A stretch of 64,000 nucleotides of DNA from Amaranthus tricolor (Eukaryota > Streptophyta > Magnoliopsida > Caryophyllales > Amaranthaceae), in contig NC_080049.1 of NCBI RefSeq assembly GCF_026212465.1, positions 7,742,859 through 7,806,858 of the forward strand, read 5' to 3'. This document shows positions 34,647 through 45,700 of the stretch, piece by piece (positions within the stretch are counted from its first letter, which is position 1; each line of letters starts with the position of its first letter). Both the position numbers and the translations under genes were made by a program. The notes under the pieces are model-generated. The model had not been told where the DNA came from. It did not search any database and saw only the letters and a program-made list of their open reading frames with translations.

Positions 34647-34705
34647 TGCGATGAGCGTGGATCGAACACGCGACCTTCAGATCTTCAGTCTGACGCTCTT
34701 TCGCT
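34647..34705 (-). pseudogene. tRNA-Phe(GAA)-like fragment
   Basis: The minus strand reads GAGCGTCAGACTGAAGATC, then CGTGTTCGATCCACGCTCA: the anticodon arm, variable loop, intact B box (GGTTCGA-type, here TGTTCGATCC) and 3' acceptor strand of tRNA-Phe. The 5' acceptor strand and part of the D-arm are replaced by unrelated AT-rich sequence. Confidence 0.75.
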
Positions 34706-35040
34706 AATTGATAATTGTTAATAAATTGTAATAATTATTCAATAGTAGTGTAGAAACATGTGCAATACTCGATTTTTTTTAACATCAACATATATAAACA
34801 TATGATGTTAAAAAAATAAAGGCAGAGATATTATGCAGTAAAAATACTCAATTTTGACAATTATATATAAAATTACCCCAAAATTTTAAATATTAGCAGC
34901 AATATATTATGCAGTATATTATATTCTCTAATTTAATTAATTTAACTATAAACAAATAATAGGCAAATATACTTTAATGGTGGAGATATTGCTCAAGATT
35001 AAATGCCATGCCATTTTTCTTTAGTCAACAAGTTTAGGTA

Positions 35041-35067
35041 CACGTGCATTGCACGGATTGTGTTAGT
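35041..35067 (+). mobile_element. Possible Helitron 3' end
   Basis: A perfect hairpin CGTGC-ATT-GCACG is followed 8 bp later by TTAG|T. The end is CTRR-like with one change. No matching 5' end was found. Confidence 0.3.
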
Positions 35068-35814
35068 TTCACGGTTTATATAACTTACATTATAAATTAT
35101 AAATATTTATTTTTAATTATATTGTATTTATTTATTATTAGCAGGATAAAATATACAATGATAACATAATTGATAAATACATATGAATGAACATACATAA
35201 TTAATCAATATATATGTAAATACTCAATATCGAATACATTGTATCATGTGTCATTTTCTAGTTGAATACATTTTGTATATTACGTTTGATCACATATATC
35301 AAATGCATTGTACTATATTTATCATCTGAACTCCCTTTTTTTGTGTCTAATTTTTTAGAGAAAGTATATAAGAATCAATGTAAAAAATAATATTAAATAA
35401 TTTACTTTATTTAGCTTTAAATTAATTTAGGAAAATAAAATAACACATAATCAATCTTAAATCTATTAAATTGATCCATTTGGCAATACTTTGAGAAATT
35501 GACATTTGTCATTTTCCGGTTCTTTTAATATATTGTATAATATCCGCTTACCAATGATGAATATAATTATTATGCTTAAATTATAAGGAATAAGGATAAT
35601 ATATATTTACTTTTAGTAACAAATTAAAACTATAGTAGTCAATATATTATTATTTTTTTTGGCAATTAAGAGGAATATTTTAACTCTAAAAAACTCTTTT
35701 ACAACCTAGGCTATAAAAGAAAAAAGAAAACACTCTAAAACACGAAAGGAAAGCGACAACAAAACCAACCAAACAACAACTACCCAACAAATAAAGCAAC
35801 ACAGAACAACAAAA

Positions 35815-36410
35815 AAATTATCTAGCCACACTATACAATAAGGCTAGCTTTCCTATCATTCCTAAGTCTAGAAGTAACAAAAAAAAGACATTGTTAGCAA
35901 CTTGACAAGGCAGTAAATCCTTCCGTCCAAAAATTTTAACATTTCTTTGAAACCAAATCTGGTAAAGCAACTTTGTCCAAACCATCACAATGACACAAGC
36001 TCTAGAATACTTGCGTTTACACAACTTACTCATCAACTCCACTGCATTCTCAAACAAAAAAGACCAAGGGAAAAAAATATGATGAGAAACATACTTGTAC
36101 ACCTCTTGAATGAAAGTATGAAACTACAACCATGAAAAAGATAGTTTCTAACCTCCACATCCTGAAGGAAAAGGACACAACTTGCATCACAATTGATCCC
36201 CCATTTGATAAGTCGATCTTTAGTAGGCAACCTATTCTGCAGAATCTGCCACAGACAAATGACACTTCTAGGAGAAGCCTTATTCAAAGCACGCCAAGAA
36301 GGCTTAGGCCTATTAGAAAACCTATCAATATAAGCACACCTCACACTATAATTTCCATTCACAACCCATTTGTTAAGCTCATTCAGATTAACCACCTCCT
36401 ACTCTCAATG
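35815..36410 (-). mobile_element. LINE fragment with zf-RVT domain
   Basis: The minus-strand ORF from 36395 contains WRALNKASPRSVICLWQIL, then NRLPTKDRLIKWGI and a CxxC-like stretch with EVRNYLFHGCSF. These are the hallmarks of the zinc-binding RT-like domain of plant L1-type elements. A frame change then leads to VWTKLLYQIWFQRNVKIF (WxxRN-type end) near 35900-35980. No ORF1 or RT core is present. Confidence 0.75.
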
Positions 36411-36419
36411 ATACGAGAT

Positions 36420-38075
36420 AACATCCAAGATGTAGTACTAGGAACCTTGAAACGTATAATATCAATTCCCTTGATTCAATATATTATTTTTACATATTCT
36501 CTTAATAAAGAGTATATATAAAAATAATACATTTTTTTTTATCGTATGGTACGTGTAGAAAAAATAAGACTAAGTGAAAATCAAACTCGTAAATAATGCT
36601 TTATTTTAAAACATGTTTACAATATATGCAAAGGATTTTAGTTTGTATATAAAATGTTTATACATTTTCTCTATTCCTTTTTTGATAAAACACTCTTTCT
36701 ATCTTCGAGTTCTAGATAACTTCTTTCTTTCTCTACCAACTTTCCTTGTACTCCATGATTGGATTTGAGATATAGTTTGTAATATATTTGGCATATATAG
36801 ACTAACAGACGTATAAATGTGAATTTGAGATGATTGGATTTATGGTGATTTAAGTGGTGTATAAGTGGGTGTGCCATCACAATCAAAATCTTCACCTATT
36901 GACCTAATACTATGCAACTATATTGGTATTATTTTTTCATATACAAATACGCTAAATTATACCTATACGTATTCATTTTAAAGGGTGTAATGAAAACTAA
37001 TGGATTTTTATTCTACTCACTCCATATTCCTTTACTTCTTCCATTTTTGTATTCATACAACAATTTCTTTTTGTATATAAGATTTTTTTCAGGTAAAATA
37101 ATGTACAATAATAAAGGAAAGATATTTTATTTTTAAACAAAAATTCAATAGAGGACCTTCTAACCATTCTTAACAAAGTTTTGCCATAGGGTTAAATTGA
37201 TTAAAATTAACTTAACCGAAAATGACTAGAATCCACTTAACCTTAGAATAACCAAAAATCTAGAATTAGGCATGAAATCGATCAACACACAGGCTTCCAT
37301 AGCACACATTGACCTAATACATGCCATGATGTGTTTTCCATGGAAAATTTTAAATTTTCATATGACTCGATGCAAGGCCGACCATTTAAGAAAATTTTAA
37401 AAAATTAAACTTTATTTAATAAAAAATTAAACTTTATTTAATAAAAAATTAAAAAAAAAGCATATTTTTTTTTTCCAAAATAAGAATCTTCGTATTCGAA
37501 TCTATGGTAAGGATTTCCCCACTATTAGTGTAACAATGGACCGTTTAAAATGAGCTCAGCAATTACCCGATGTTATTAACAATGGACAATTTAAGAGATT
37601 AAAAAAATCATGAAATCGTCCATTGTAAGTAAAAACTGGAAATTCATGGTTTTATTTCAATTCAAGGGCAATTCAAGAGAATGTTCCATTTGAAGGATAA
37701 GGATGGTTACTAGAAGTTGTATTTCGGTAACTTTTTAATCCTATATGATGCTTGGCACTCCAATTGTTATTGCGAACCTATGGGAAGTTACATATTTGGA
37801 TATCGACTTTGCTAAATTTTATCGATCCTTTTGCTAAAGTTGTTTACATCGTTTTTTGAAGAAAGATCAATGTCTTGCATCCAATACAGTTTATGAGCCC
37901 AAGAATAGAAGTCTATGAGTATGAATGATATGAAAGGTACAAAAAAAAGGCCGAGAAAAGCTCCACTAGATGTCAAGTTACTGACAAATCACTTTTAGTA
38001 ACAATTTTTAACCTTCTTAAATTAAGCCGAATATTTTTATGATAGCCCTTGAACAGATAAAATTAAACCATTGTT
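36420..38075. other. Intergenic, nothing assignable
   Basis: AT-rich sequence with short ORFs only. No repeat boundary, RNA gene or domain is recognised. Confidence 0.4.
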
Positions 38076-38079
38076 TGCC

Positions 38080-38190
38080 AGCAGGGCTCTCACCTTTTAG
38101 GGGTACGGGTATGGATTGTCCGTCACTTTTCCCCACCTAGATTCTGAGCGAAATATTGAGTTGTTGATGATGATAATAAAATCATGAATT
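38080..38190 (+). mobile_element. RTE LINE 3' tail
   Basis: CTCTCACCTTTTAGGGGTA, then ATGGATTGTCCGTCA, a CCCC-rich block and a TTGATGATGATAATAA tail. This is the typical 3' terminus of plant RTE elements, also seen at about 1238-1340. Confidence 0.6.
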
Positions 38191-38354
38191 ACCCTAGAGC
38201 GGATTTGCTTTTTTAATCTTTTAAATTATTCCCAACAACGGACAATTGTTAAGTTTTTTTTAAATAATTCTTTATTAATAACATTAGACGATTACTTACC
38301 ACATATTCGAACGCGAAAATGCTTTTTGTAGGAAATAATTTTTCACCAATTAAC

Positions 38355-38412
38355 CACGAAGCCCACAGTCCAAGCGGGCCAGCCCGCGGGTACCACCCAC
38401 ATCTACATGTAT
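38355..38412 (-). mobile_element. hAT-like terminus
   Basis: On the minus strand it reads TAGATGTGGGTGGTACCCGC, then GGGCTGGCCCGC, like the TAGATGTG start with GC-rich subterminal repeats also present at 46676. Only one end was seen. Confidence 0.3.
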
Positions 38413-39702
38413 CCTGATTCCCTAATCCCTATAAACTGCTACTCTCCATGTAAGCATTTTTTTTTTTTTTTGAGTTTTACTTTACTCTTTATGCAAGTCA
38501 ATTTCCAAATAAAATGTATTAATTTTTCGAACAAGAGGTATATTTATTAATTAACTTCCTAATATCACGCACATATAATAATTAGTGCATCATAATTTAA
38601 TGGCAAAAACAGCTTCCAACTGCATGTGACAAAGTTCTGGAATTTTGTCATTGCCAGCATCCCCTAATATCCTAACTAATTATACACAAATCATCGACCC
38701 ATTCATTAATTATATTATTTATTACCCAACAAAATGATCTAAATTTTCTCATAAACTGATATTTCTACTCTAATCAAGCAATCAACTTGTAATTATTATG
38801 TACTTTTGAAAAAAAAAAACTGTCTGGAGATCTCTCCTGGGGTGGGTACTTTCCTGTTGATCCCAACGAGGAGAGAGATTTTAAATATTCTGAAAAATTC
38901 TTAATGAGTGTGCGGTCAACTAAATCTAATCTATGCATAATCACAAATTTTGATTCACTGGTTGTTTTTTTATTCCTTATTTTCCTTATAGTTTCCAAGA
39001 CTCTACTAAAAATTTCTCTAAATGATAGTATGATTCATTTCCCCAACATTGAGCAAATCAAAAAGAAATTCATGCATATGGGTTATTGATTCATTGCCCC
39101 AATATTGAAAAAAAGAAGAAAAGAGCTGGAATTTGAAATATTTGGAGAGAAAAAGTGGGTTTTTTGGGTGTTGCTCCAATTGGGTGTTTCTGGGTTATAT
39201 TTTTTCTGGTTGTTAATAGGTATTAAAGGGCTTTTCTATGTGTAAAAATCCCACTTTTTGGAGACAAAAAAGTGGGTTTCTGGGAATTTTTATTCCACTT
39301 GAGTTAAGAGTAGGAAAAGAGATTTCTGGGTTATCTTTTTTCTGGATGTTGATGGGTTTTAAAAGGTTTTTTGTTTTTAAATTTTTAGTTAAATTATAAA
39401 ATCCATCTTTTCAGGAGTTTACACCAACTTTTTACTTACTTACAAATCATTTTTTTGGAATCTTCCCTTTTAACTTTATTAAGAACCCTGACCCAGAGGC
39501 TTTAACTTGCATGACACTGTCCAGTTCTTTCATTCATGAATGAACAGTTGAGTGAAACTGATTGTAATGTAGATAAAAAAAGTGGTTTGCTTTAAGAGGA
39601 ATGGCCCAGGTGTTTGTGTTATGGGTCTTGCAGAATAATCTGTTTCCCTACCATACTCATACTCTTGTGGTGATAGGGATCTGAAATTGACTTGAGTACT
39701 TT
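38413..39702. promoter_or_regulatory. Upstream region of MLO gene
   Basis: No gene. It is AT-rich with several GTGGGTTT/TTTCTGGGTTAT short repeats at about 39160-39350. It probably carries the MLO promoter, but specific elements cannot be supported beyond the TATA box listed next. Confidence 0.4.
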
Positions 39703-39710
39703 ATATAAAA
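39703..39710 (+). promoter_or_regulatory. TATA box of MLO gene
   Basis: TATATAAA lies 52 bp upstream of the MLO ATG, so a start about 30 bp downstream would give a leader of roughly 25-30 nt. This is the only good TATA match close to the start codon. Confidence 0.55.
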
Positions 39711-39761
39711 GCCATTTTTGTAGGATTTTAGCTTCAATTAAGGATTCAATAAGCTGTACAA

Positions 39762-42700
39762 ATGGCAGAAAAGACTGAGGAAATGCGGTCGTTGGCTTTA
39801 ACTCCTACATGGTCTGTGGCTTCTGTGTTAACATTCTTTGTTGCAGTTTCTTTGCTGGTTGAAAGATCCATTCATTGGCTCAGTAATGTGAGTTTTTTTT
39901 TAATTTTAATTTTTTTTTGTTTTTATTTTTTTTTTATGTAGTTTTATGTTAATTATATTGTAGAAGTATTCTCTATTTGAGGGGCTCCCTTCGATCGCAA
40001 CCTTTCCGTGATAAGGGTATTGGTTTGCCTTCTTTAAGCTAGAATTGCTCGAAAATGAGACTGATGAATTTCCATAGTTTTGATAATAGATGAATTGCTT
40101 GAAAGAGGATAGGCTGATGCAATTTTCTCCTGTTTTGTTGTTATATCTCAGTGGCTGGATAAAACGCGTAGAAAGCCTCTGCTTCAAACCGTAGAGAAAA
40201 TGAAAGAAGGTAGGCATTAGGTTCATGTAATTGAAGTGATGAATGCCGAAAAGATGGTGCTATCAAATTTTTTGACCTTAGTCGAGTAATTTTGGCGTTA
40301 TCTCAGAGCCATTTGCTCCCATTTTGGTAATGCAGAGTTGATGCTTCTAGGCTTTATATCTCTTCTACTAACGGCTACCTCAAGTACAATATCGAACATT
40401 TGCATCCCTTCGAAGTTCTTTGGCGGAGTATTTTCTCCGTGTTCGGAATCTGAAGTCCATGAGGCTACTGAAGAGAATACATCTAAAGAACGTAAACTTT
40501 TTTCATCTACTCCTCGCACCTTCAGGAGGTTGATGAGTCTCCTTCATCAAAATAAATGTCCAGAGGCATGTGTTTTCTTATATATATACATATATCATAC
40601 GAGAAGTTAATGATCCAATTTATTCGCTCACCAACCTTTTTTGATACGTCTTGCCACCAATTTTCTCTTTTAATTACTGTTTTTGGCTGTGTCTTTGTAT
40701 AGGGTAAAGAACCATTTGTGTCATATGAAGGCCTTGAGCAGTTGCACCGATTTATTTTCATCATGGCTGTGACACATGTAACATATAGCTGCTTGACAAT
40801 GTTGCTTGCAATCGTAAAGGTTAGCATTTGTGGCGTACGTTTTTTGGAATTAAATAGAGTATATTTGTCCCGGGAAGCACTAGATATTTGTCTCATTCAT
40901 GATCAACTGTTATTTATTGCATTCGGAGGCTGCTGGGCTGCTGAGACATGTCTGATCTTCTGACGGATTTTAATTGCTTCCAATGCCTAATACCCCTCTC
41001 CCTCTAAACCGTTGTTACTCTCTCCATTTGATATTGACTTATCGTCTATGTTGGCTGCTCTTATTGATTGTCAGATACATAGTTGGCGAAAATGGGAGGA
41101 CCAAGCTCATATGGATCGCCATGATGTACTCACAGGCAAGTTGTCTAGTTTTGTTGCTGGAATATCGGTCATATTGTTGCTTTTGACAAGAATTAATAAC
41201 TGTCTAATGCACATGGCATTGAGAAAACTTGAAATAAACATGAATGTGTTGTGTGGGTAAATTATACACAGAATGCAGGCTGTATGCATCACCTCTGACA
41301 ATATTCTGACCAAATTGTTTTGCTAAAATCTAACACCATTTTAAGTGAACTTTGGAAGGACGTGCTGTTCACATAAAGTGCTGCCGTTTATTTATTCTCA
41401 ATTTTTCAAGAAAGAGATGAAGAAGCGTGTACTCTATGCAGATTAGTTGCTGAAATAAAAGTTTGTTTGCTTCTGAGATGCGTGCAGTTAAGGTGGTCTG
41501 GGAGAGAGCTTGGGACTAGGGAGAATAGTGTAAAAATGCGGTAATGGTCGCGGTTGCGTTCGCAGTAACGGTACGGTGATGCAGTTATCGTGACGCCTAA
41601 ATGTCGGTCGAAATCATAAGATGTTCCTTGATACGGCCCAAAACGTGGTTTTTTTTACACCTTTACTATGCAAGAAATATCGGTTTGTGTTCTTAAAACC
41701 TTTACAACGTGGGATGCGACCTTGTTTTTACACTATGCTAGGGAATGTGGCTACTTACGCGGATTGGATTTTCAAGATAGCTATTTTTCTGCTTTATTAG
41801 ATTCTCTTGTGAACAGTTCATATAGATTTTACAAGATAAGGTCGAGGGAGTTCAAACATTTCTATGTGTTCTCACTTGTACTGGAAAGGTATATCTGTGA
41901 CAAAAGCTGCAAAAGCATTATCAAGACTATCAGAAAACAAGTTTCTAGCTTTTGTTGCAAGATGCGTGTGGTTTCTCTATTTAATACTGAAAATTTTGTC
42001 AAAATATTTGTCCTGTTCTTCCTTGAATAAGATAATTTCTGATAATTTTGACTTTCACAGTCCAAATTACTATGAAAATCCACTTTCTAATAGTCATGAC
42101 ATGGCTTCCAGTAATGTCTCTTTCCCATTTGTACTACTACATCATTAAAAACCAGTGAATAACATTCTAAATTTATCTTATGCCTATGCTATATATGGAA
42201 TGCAATGCAATCCGTATGGTGTTGGATCCTCTTCTATGGCTGAGCTTGCTAAAGAGATGACATAACAGTCAACTTATATTTTAACAGAGATCACAAGGGA
42301 GTTGGTTATGCGAAGGCAATCAAGCTTTGCCAAATCACAGGCATCAAATTGTTTGACAAGGAGCAATTTTTGGGTTTGGCTGGTAAGCTTACAAACATCA
42401 GATTTTTTGACTACTTTGCTCGAGCAGTTTAGATTCCTATTTAAATTGTTTGCTTTATTGATGAATTACAAACATGTCAGGCTCAGTGCGCCCTGCTAAT
42501 TTTTTACTTGTTTCTTATCTTGGCTCGTTTGTTCGTGTGCTTAGTGCGGCCCTAAAACTCTTTATATATGTCAAGGAACCAACTCAATCAATAGCTTAAG
42601 CTAATGATTGAGGCCCTAGACCAGAATGTGTTATATACTCTAACACGCACCTCACATGATAGCCTTTTGGGCTAGAAGTGTGAATGCAGCACAAGCCCTC

Positions 42701-45700
42701 CTCATACTTGGTGCGAAATATTCCACTTGAATTTAAGGGGTGGTTGAGATTTGAACCTGTGATCTTTTGTCATGCTGACTCTGATACTATGGCAAGGAAC
42801 CAACTCAACTAAAAGCTTAAGTTGATGGTTGAGGCCCCAGAATATGCTATATACTCTAACAATACATTGTCAGAATTTTCAGAACTTGTTTAAGAAAATA
42901 AATCACAATAGTCATTGCTTTTCTCTATTTAAAACATTTTCAATATGCCTGAGTTCAATACATTCTTTGTTTATTATATTTTGTACATTCTCAGAACTTG
43001 TTTAAGCTTATCTGAACATATAATCCATAGATTTGACTCCTTTTTTTGGGTTTTAAAGTGCACACCTTTGCTACATCTTTAAATAAACTTTCCATCTCTT
43101 TTAAAATATGTTCTTGGCATGATTTAAGATGTTAATATGTTTAGGTATGGACAATGCTTTCTCTTTTAGACATACTTCATTACTATTGATGTTCGAAGGA
43201 TTAAAATATTTTTGGCCATTGTATTCTTCTGATATTATTTTTAGATGGAAGTGAAATTTTGTTGTTGTACCCTTTCTATTAGACCATCATAGAGAAGGTT
43301 TAGTTAATAGCTTGGACTGTCAGTTTTATTAATATTGGTTGTTATGTCAATCTGAACCGGATTTTGTAAATTGTATTCCAGACGTGTTTCTTCAGGCAGT
43401 TTGGACATTCAGTGGTTCGTGCTGATTATCTTACACTTCGTAAGGGCTTTATCATGGTACTTGAATTCCTTTACTAAAAACTCGGTAATTTTACTGTTAT
43501 TTGACCCACTGGACATGGTACTAACATTATATATTCACAGAGAATATATAAGTAGGAAAATGGGTGTTTGAGGCGATGTAAAATCATTTTCAGTTGACCT
43601 TTATTTGATGTCTCCATCTCTGAGCTAACCAACCTAGTTTTTACCTTTTGTCTGAAGGACTGACATATCAACCCAAAAGCTGATGCACCAAGTACACTAT
43701 CTAGGATGAGTACATACATGATATTTGTAATGTGGTGAAAAAATAAATACAACATCTTAACTTCGTACACTTATCCTTTTTGAGAATTGACAAGAAAACT
43801 TCACCCTATATCTAGTCTACTTAGATATAATTGTATTTGACTTTAGCTATCTTTTAGAAGTTTTGCATGCACTTGCTTATAGATGTATATTTCAGTGTTT
43901 AAATGAAAGCTTACAGTTAGTGAAATATATCCTTTTTATGTTTAAGCATCTCAGATAGTGCCTTTTTTTCTAACCTGGTTAAGGAGTGTTCTTGCAGTTG
44001 ATCAACATTTTATATTGATCTCTCGTATTTAATAACTAATCCCCATGTGCCTGAGTGCCTCTCCTTGAAGACCACTACACGAATTGGGATTTTATGTAAA
44101 AGGCCAATATTATTGTGTTTCTAAAAATTTCGGAGAACTTCAGCAAAATAGTTTTCTGCTTTTTCCAGAATGATAGTTAAGTTTTACAGAACTGTTAACT
44201 CAATTACTTTTGTTATGCTTGACAGAATCATAATCTTACCAGGAGATATGATTTTCATAGCTATATGGTACGATCTATGGAAGAAGAGTTTCAAAGAATT
44301 GTTGGCGTGAGGTAAGCTAGAGGACTGAGGTTGAACAACTTTCATTCAGTTCAACATGCATATTTGTTTTGTTCTTTGGATTTGCATATTGTATTGATTT
44401 GTTTTCATTTCACCTTAAGAAAATCTATCAGATATTTGACTCTTTGACATGACAATTGGCGAGTGACACTTTGACACTATATAATCAGCCATTTTGAGAA
44501 CTTTGCACAAAATGTCAAGCTGGACATGCGTTGAATTTTGGAGTATTTGTGAAAAACTCCAAGAAAATTAAGTCATAAATAGACTAGAAGTAAGATAGAA
44601 AAGGTACCTACTCATTGCCGTTTAAGCACTGAGTTGTTGGCAAGTTAATGCAAGAACTGTCATTTTTTAATAGAAGTACCAATGAGTTGACGGTACCAAG
44701 GTTGGCAAGTTGTCGGCTATTCTTTGTAATGTTTCATAATGAGCCAGAGGTACCGACGAGTCAATAAGATGACTGATGGGTCACCGTTAACCAGAACAAG
44801 GAGTGGTTGGCCATTCTAGAAGATGTGGTGTAATCAACAATTGGGCTTTGACGACTTTTCGGTTTGCATTGCCCTGCATCTCTTCTCTTCGTGCAATTCT
44901 TTCCTTATTTCAGATGCTCTCATTTGAGCTATGAGTGAGAATGAAATGATACTTGATTATATCCATTCAAACTCTTATCAAATTCTGAAAATCAGAAAAA
45001 AAAAAAAAAAAAACTCTCAAAACAATTAGAATTATTTAGAGAATCTTGTGAAATCTTAGAATACATTGTCTGAACCTCTTTTTCATTTCTTGAACGCAAC
45101 TTTTAATAATTTACAAAGTGCTAAGTAGTTAGTGATTACTTTGTATCTCTGAGCGTAGTTCAGGTCTTCTGACCCAAGCACTTTGGGGGTATTCACACTA
45201 AATGATTGCGTTTTGTGCCGTGGGCTTGTATGTAGTTTCTGTGGACAGTGGACATTTTGTCCACAAATTTCTTCTCGGCCACAAATTTCTTCTCGGTATT
45301 CATAGTTCGTCGAAGAAAGTACAAGGTTGTGGTTCAAGTTATGGATCAAGCATTAAAGTTTGTGATTAAATAGTTTGAGATAGTCCATGTTGAAGTCTTC
45401 ATTATTGTTTTCTGGTGGTGCTTGTGTAGCATCAATATCACAATTATTTTGCAATACATCTTACATGTACTCTAGTCTAATACTACCCGAGTCAGAATAT
45501 AGCGGGTTAGTCATATTGCTGACTGATATAGAGAGAATGTGTCACCAGTTCAACTTCTACATCAATGCCCCCTTTCCATTGCATTCATTTTATACCATGC
45601 TGTAAACCCATAACATACCCATATTCTAAAATTACTGTTTAATCTTTTGCAGCGGTCCACTCTGGGGATTTGTGGTAGCATTCATGCTGTTTAACATCAA

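Larger units (their letters stand above)
33869..34960. repeat. Duplicated block with tRNA-like sequences
   Basis: A ~205-bp sequence at 33869-34075 recurs at 34752-34960 (shared AAATATATGATATTAAAAA-type, AAAATTACCCC and CAATATATTATATT motifs). Between the two copies lie two tRNA-Phe-like sequences with similar right flanks. The whole looks like a diverged segmental duplication. Confidence 0.65.

Noticed and set aside
35041..35067. Second complete Helitron ending here
   Set aside because: The end is TTAG instead of CTAG and no 5' partner was found; kept only as a weak feature.
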